Assembly: GCA_035541995.1 (NCBI GenBank)
Contig: DATKMG010000819.1
Coordinates: forward strand, 1 to 6,871
Length of the DNA stretch: 6,871 nt
DNA from: DATKMG01 sp035541995
GTDB taxonomy: Bacteria > Acidobacteriota > Terriglobia > Versatilivoradales > Versatilivoraceae
Reading direction: 5' to 3'
Positions 5,741 to 6,871 of the stretch are shown here, one piece after another. The translations under genes were made by a program, and so were the position numbers. Below the pieces are notes generated by a model. The model saw only the letters and a list, made by a program, of their open reading frames with translations, was not told the DNA's origin and searched no databases. The first letter of the stretch is position 1. Every line of letters starts with the position of its first letter.

Positions 5741-6595
5741 GTGCTTGATCGAATTCTCTTTCCAATTGCAAAACGATTTGTGGCAGGTCGGACTATCGAG
5801 GAAGCGGTCCGGGTTGTGCAGGGTCTGAATGAGCAGGGGATCTGCGCCACCCTCGACGTTCTGGGGGAAAACGTCCGGGACAAGGGTACTGCCCAAGCGG
5901 CAGCCGGCCGGTATCTGACGACTCTGGATTGGATAGAGAAAGGCCGGATCCAATCCAATGTTTCGCTGAAACTCACACAGATGGGATTGGATATCAACCG
6001 GGAATTTTGTTTTTCAAACCTAGTCCGAATTTGTGAAAGGGCTGCCCGGGCAGGAAACTTCGTCCGGATTGACATGGAAGGGTCCAGGTATACCGAAGCA
6101 ACGCTGTCAATGGTTCTAGATCTCTACCGGGAATACAAGAATGTCGGCGTCGTTATTCAGGCTTGCTTGCGACGGAGTGCCAAGGACCTGCAGCGAATTA
6201 ATGATGCGGGGGTCCGCGTTCGGCTCTGCAAGGGAGCTTATAAGGAACCCGCCGCAATTGCATATCAGAAGATGCCCGAGATTCGGGAGAACTTCAAGAA
6301 AACAGCCGAAATGCTTTTTACGAAAGGGAATTACCCCGCCATTGCCACCCATGACGATCAATTAATTGACTGGACGAAACACTATGTCCGTCAAAACCAG
6401 ATCAGTCCGACCCAGTTCGAGCTGCAAATGCTTTATGGGGTCCGCCTTGAGACTCAACGGACTCTTGCCAGGCAAGGATATCGTGTAAGGGTCTATGTTC
6501 CTTATGGAACCCACTGGTTACCGTACTTCTCCCGTCGCCTGCGCGAACGCAAAGAGAACATCTACTTCGTGCTGCGGAACCTGTTCAAGAGGTGA
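5741..6595 (+). CDS. putB: Proline dehydrogenase (monofunctional, FAD-dependent)
   Basis: A 284-residue enzyme of the PRODH family, which oxidises L-proline to pyrroline-5-carboxylate with FAD, the first step of proline catabolism. Family blocks appear in order along the TIM barrel: VSLKLTQMGLD (74-84), RIDMEGS (109-115), VIQACLRRS (138-146), VRLCKGAYKEP (160-170), YPAIATHD (198-205), FELQMLYGVR (226-235) and YVPYGTHWLPYFSRRLRER (252-270). Arg265-Arg266 correspond to the pair that holds the proline carboxylate. Length fits the monofunctional bacterial type; there is no aldehyde dehydrogenase domain as in bifunctional PutA, and no P5C dehydrogenase gene lies in the window. Cys142 replaces a residue that I recall as often Tyr (QAYL). 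The start is GTG at 5741 with AGGA 6 nt upstream. It follows the phosphatase gene by 25 nt, probably in one transcript. The symbol is by analogy with monofunctional bacterial enzymes. Confidence 0.95.
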   Translation: MLDRILFPIAKRFVAGRTIEEAVRVVQGLNEQGICATLDVLGENVRDKGTAQAAAGRYLTTLDWIEKGRIQSNVSLKLTQMGLDINREFCFSNLVRICERAARAGNFVRIDMEGSRYTEATLSMVLDLYREYKNVGVVIQACLRRSAKDLQRINDAGVRVRLCKGAYKEPAAIAYQKMPEIRENFKKTAEMLFTKGNYPAIATHDDQLIDWTKHYVRQNQISPTQFELQMLYGVRLETQRTLARQGYRVRVYVPYGTHWLPYFSRRLRERKENIYFVLRNLFKR

Positions 6596-6600
6596 GACCT

Positions 6601-6656
6601 GAATTATGAATGCTGAATGATGAATTCTGAAAAAGGATGAAGCGGGAAGGATGAAG
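6601..6656. repeat. Degenerate short direct repeats after the proline dehydrogenase gene
   Basis: GAATTATGAATGCTGAATG and the next bases to 6630 are built from repeated GAAT/TGAAT words ending in TGAATTCTGA. Next, GGATGAAG occurs twice, 14 nt apart (6635-6642 and 6649-6656). No clear hairpin with a U tract is present, so no terminator for the operon is called. Confidence 0.5.
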
Positions 6657-6666
6657 TTAAAGGCCT

Positions 6667-6837
6667 ATGATTGACCTGATTTCAGGAGGCTTGGGCCTCG
6701 GGATCCGCGATTTAGCTAATCCCGTTCGTCACTGGCAGTGGCTGACATTTCAAGCTTCAGGATTTTGCATCCATAATTCGTTTTACTATGGGCCCGTCAG
6801 CGGGAGGGAATTGGTAGCAGCTCAGTTGTTCGGGTAA
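6667..6837 (+). CDS. Doubtful 56-residue ORF
   Basis: An ATG at 6667 with AAAGG about 4 nt upstream opens a 56-residue frame, beginning MIDLISGGLGLGIRDLANPV and ending at TAA 6835-6837. The glycine-rich start and aromatic middle match nothing I recognise, and there is no clear signal peptide. It is on the same strand as the proline dehydrogenase gene. It could be a small protein, the head of a frameshifted gene, or chance. The remaining bases to the window end show no feature. Confidence 0.2.
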   Translation: MIDLISGGLGLGIRDLANPVRHWQWLTFQASGFCIHNSFYYGPVSGRELVAAQLFG

Positions 6838-6871
6838 AACCCACTGGAACTGCAGGCATCCTATGGCTCTG

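Noticed and set aside
5699..6365. ORFs inside the proline dehydrogenase region in other frames
   Set aside because: The proline dehydrogenase frame carries all the family motifs; the others are shadows.

Overview
The window comes from a bacterial chromosome of roughly 50% GC. It holds one tRNA gene, six confident protein genes and an unusual amount of hairpin-forming repeat DNA. No ribosomal or other strong taxonomic marker is present. The AAA+/VWA pair, the monofunctional proline dehydrogenase and the structured intergenic repeats would suit Acidobacteriota or a similar environmental phylum, but that placement is a guess.

Layout: bases 1 to about 4725 read on the minus strand. In their own direction they run: AAA+ MoxR/ChlI-like ATPase (4725-3247), VWA-domain protein (3243-1987), a repeat-rich spacer (1986-1529), ParA-type ATPase (1528-767), a small ribbon-helix-helix protein (776-453), a rho-independent terminator (about 205-164) and tRNA-Ser(GCU) (94-1). 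After a 0.5 kb spacer, the plus strand carries a low-molecular-weight phosphatase/ArsC-fold protein (5275-5715) and a proline dehydrogenase (5741-6595), apparently one operon. The last 276 bases hold short degenerate repeats and one doubtful 56-codon ORF.

Functional units: (1) the AAA+ ATPase and VWA protein sit 3 nt apart and should form a MoxR/VWA or ChlI/ChlD-like metal-dependent remodelling machine of unknown substrate. (2) ParA with a ribbon-helix-helix partner forms a partition-like or positioning cassette; its predicted promoter contains a perfect palindrome between the -35 and -10 boxes, which could be an autoregulatory operator. (3) The phosphatase and proline dehydrogenase are co-transcribed with a 25-nt gap, without an obvious shared pathway.

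The most notable signal lies outside the genes. A composite two-hairpin element of about 110 bp occurs twice, in opposite orientation (1698-1808 plus, 5139-5246 minus), and brackets the AAA+/VWA operon. One hairpin differs between the copies by paired, compensatory base changes. A second, unrelated double-hairpin element (1870-1947), enclosed by its own outer inverted repeat, lies just beyond one copy. No transposase, integrase, CRISPR array or toxin gene is visible.
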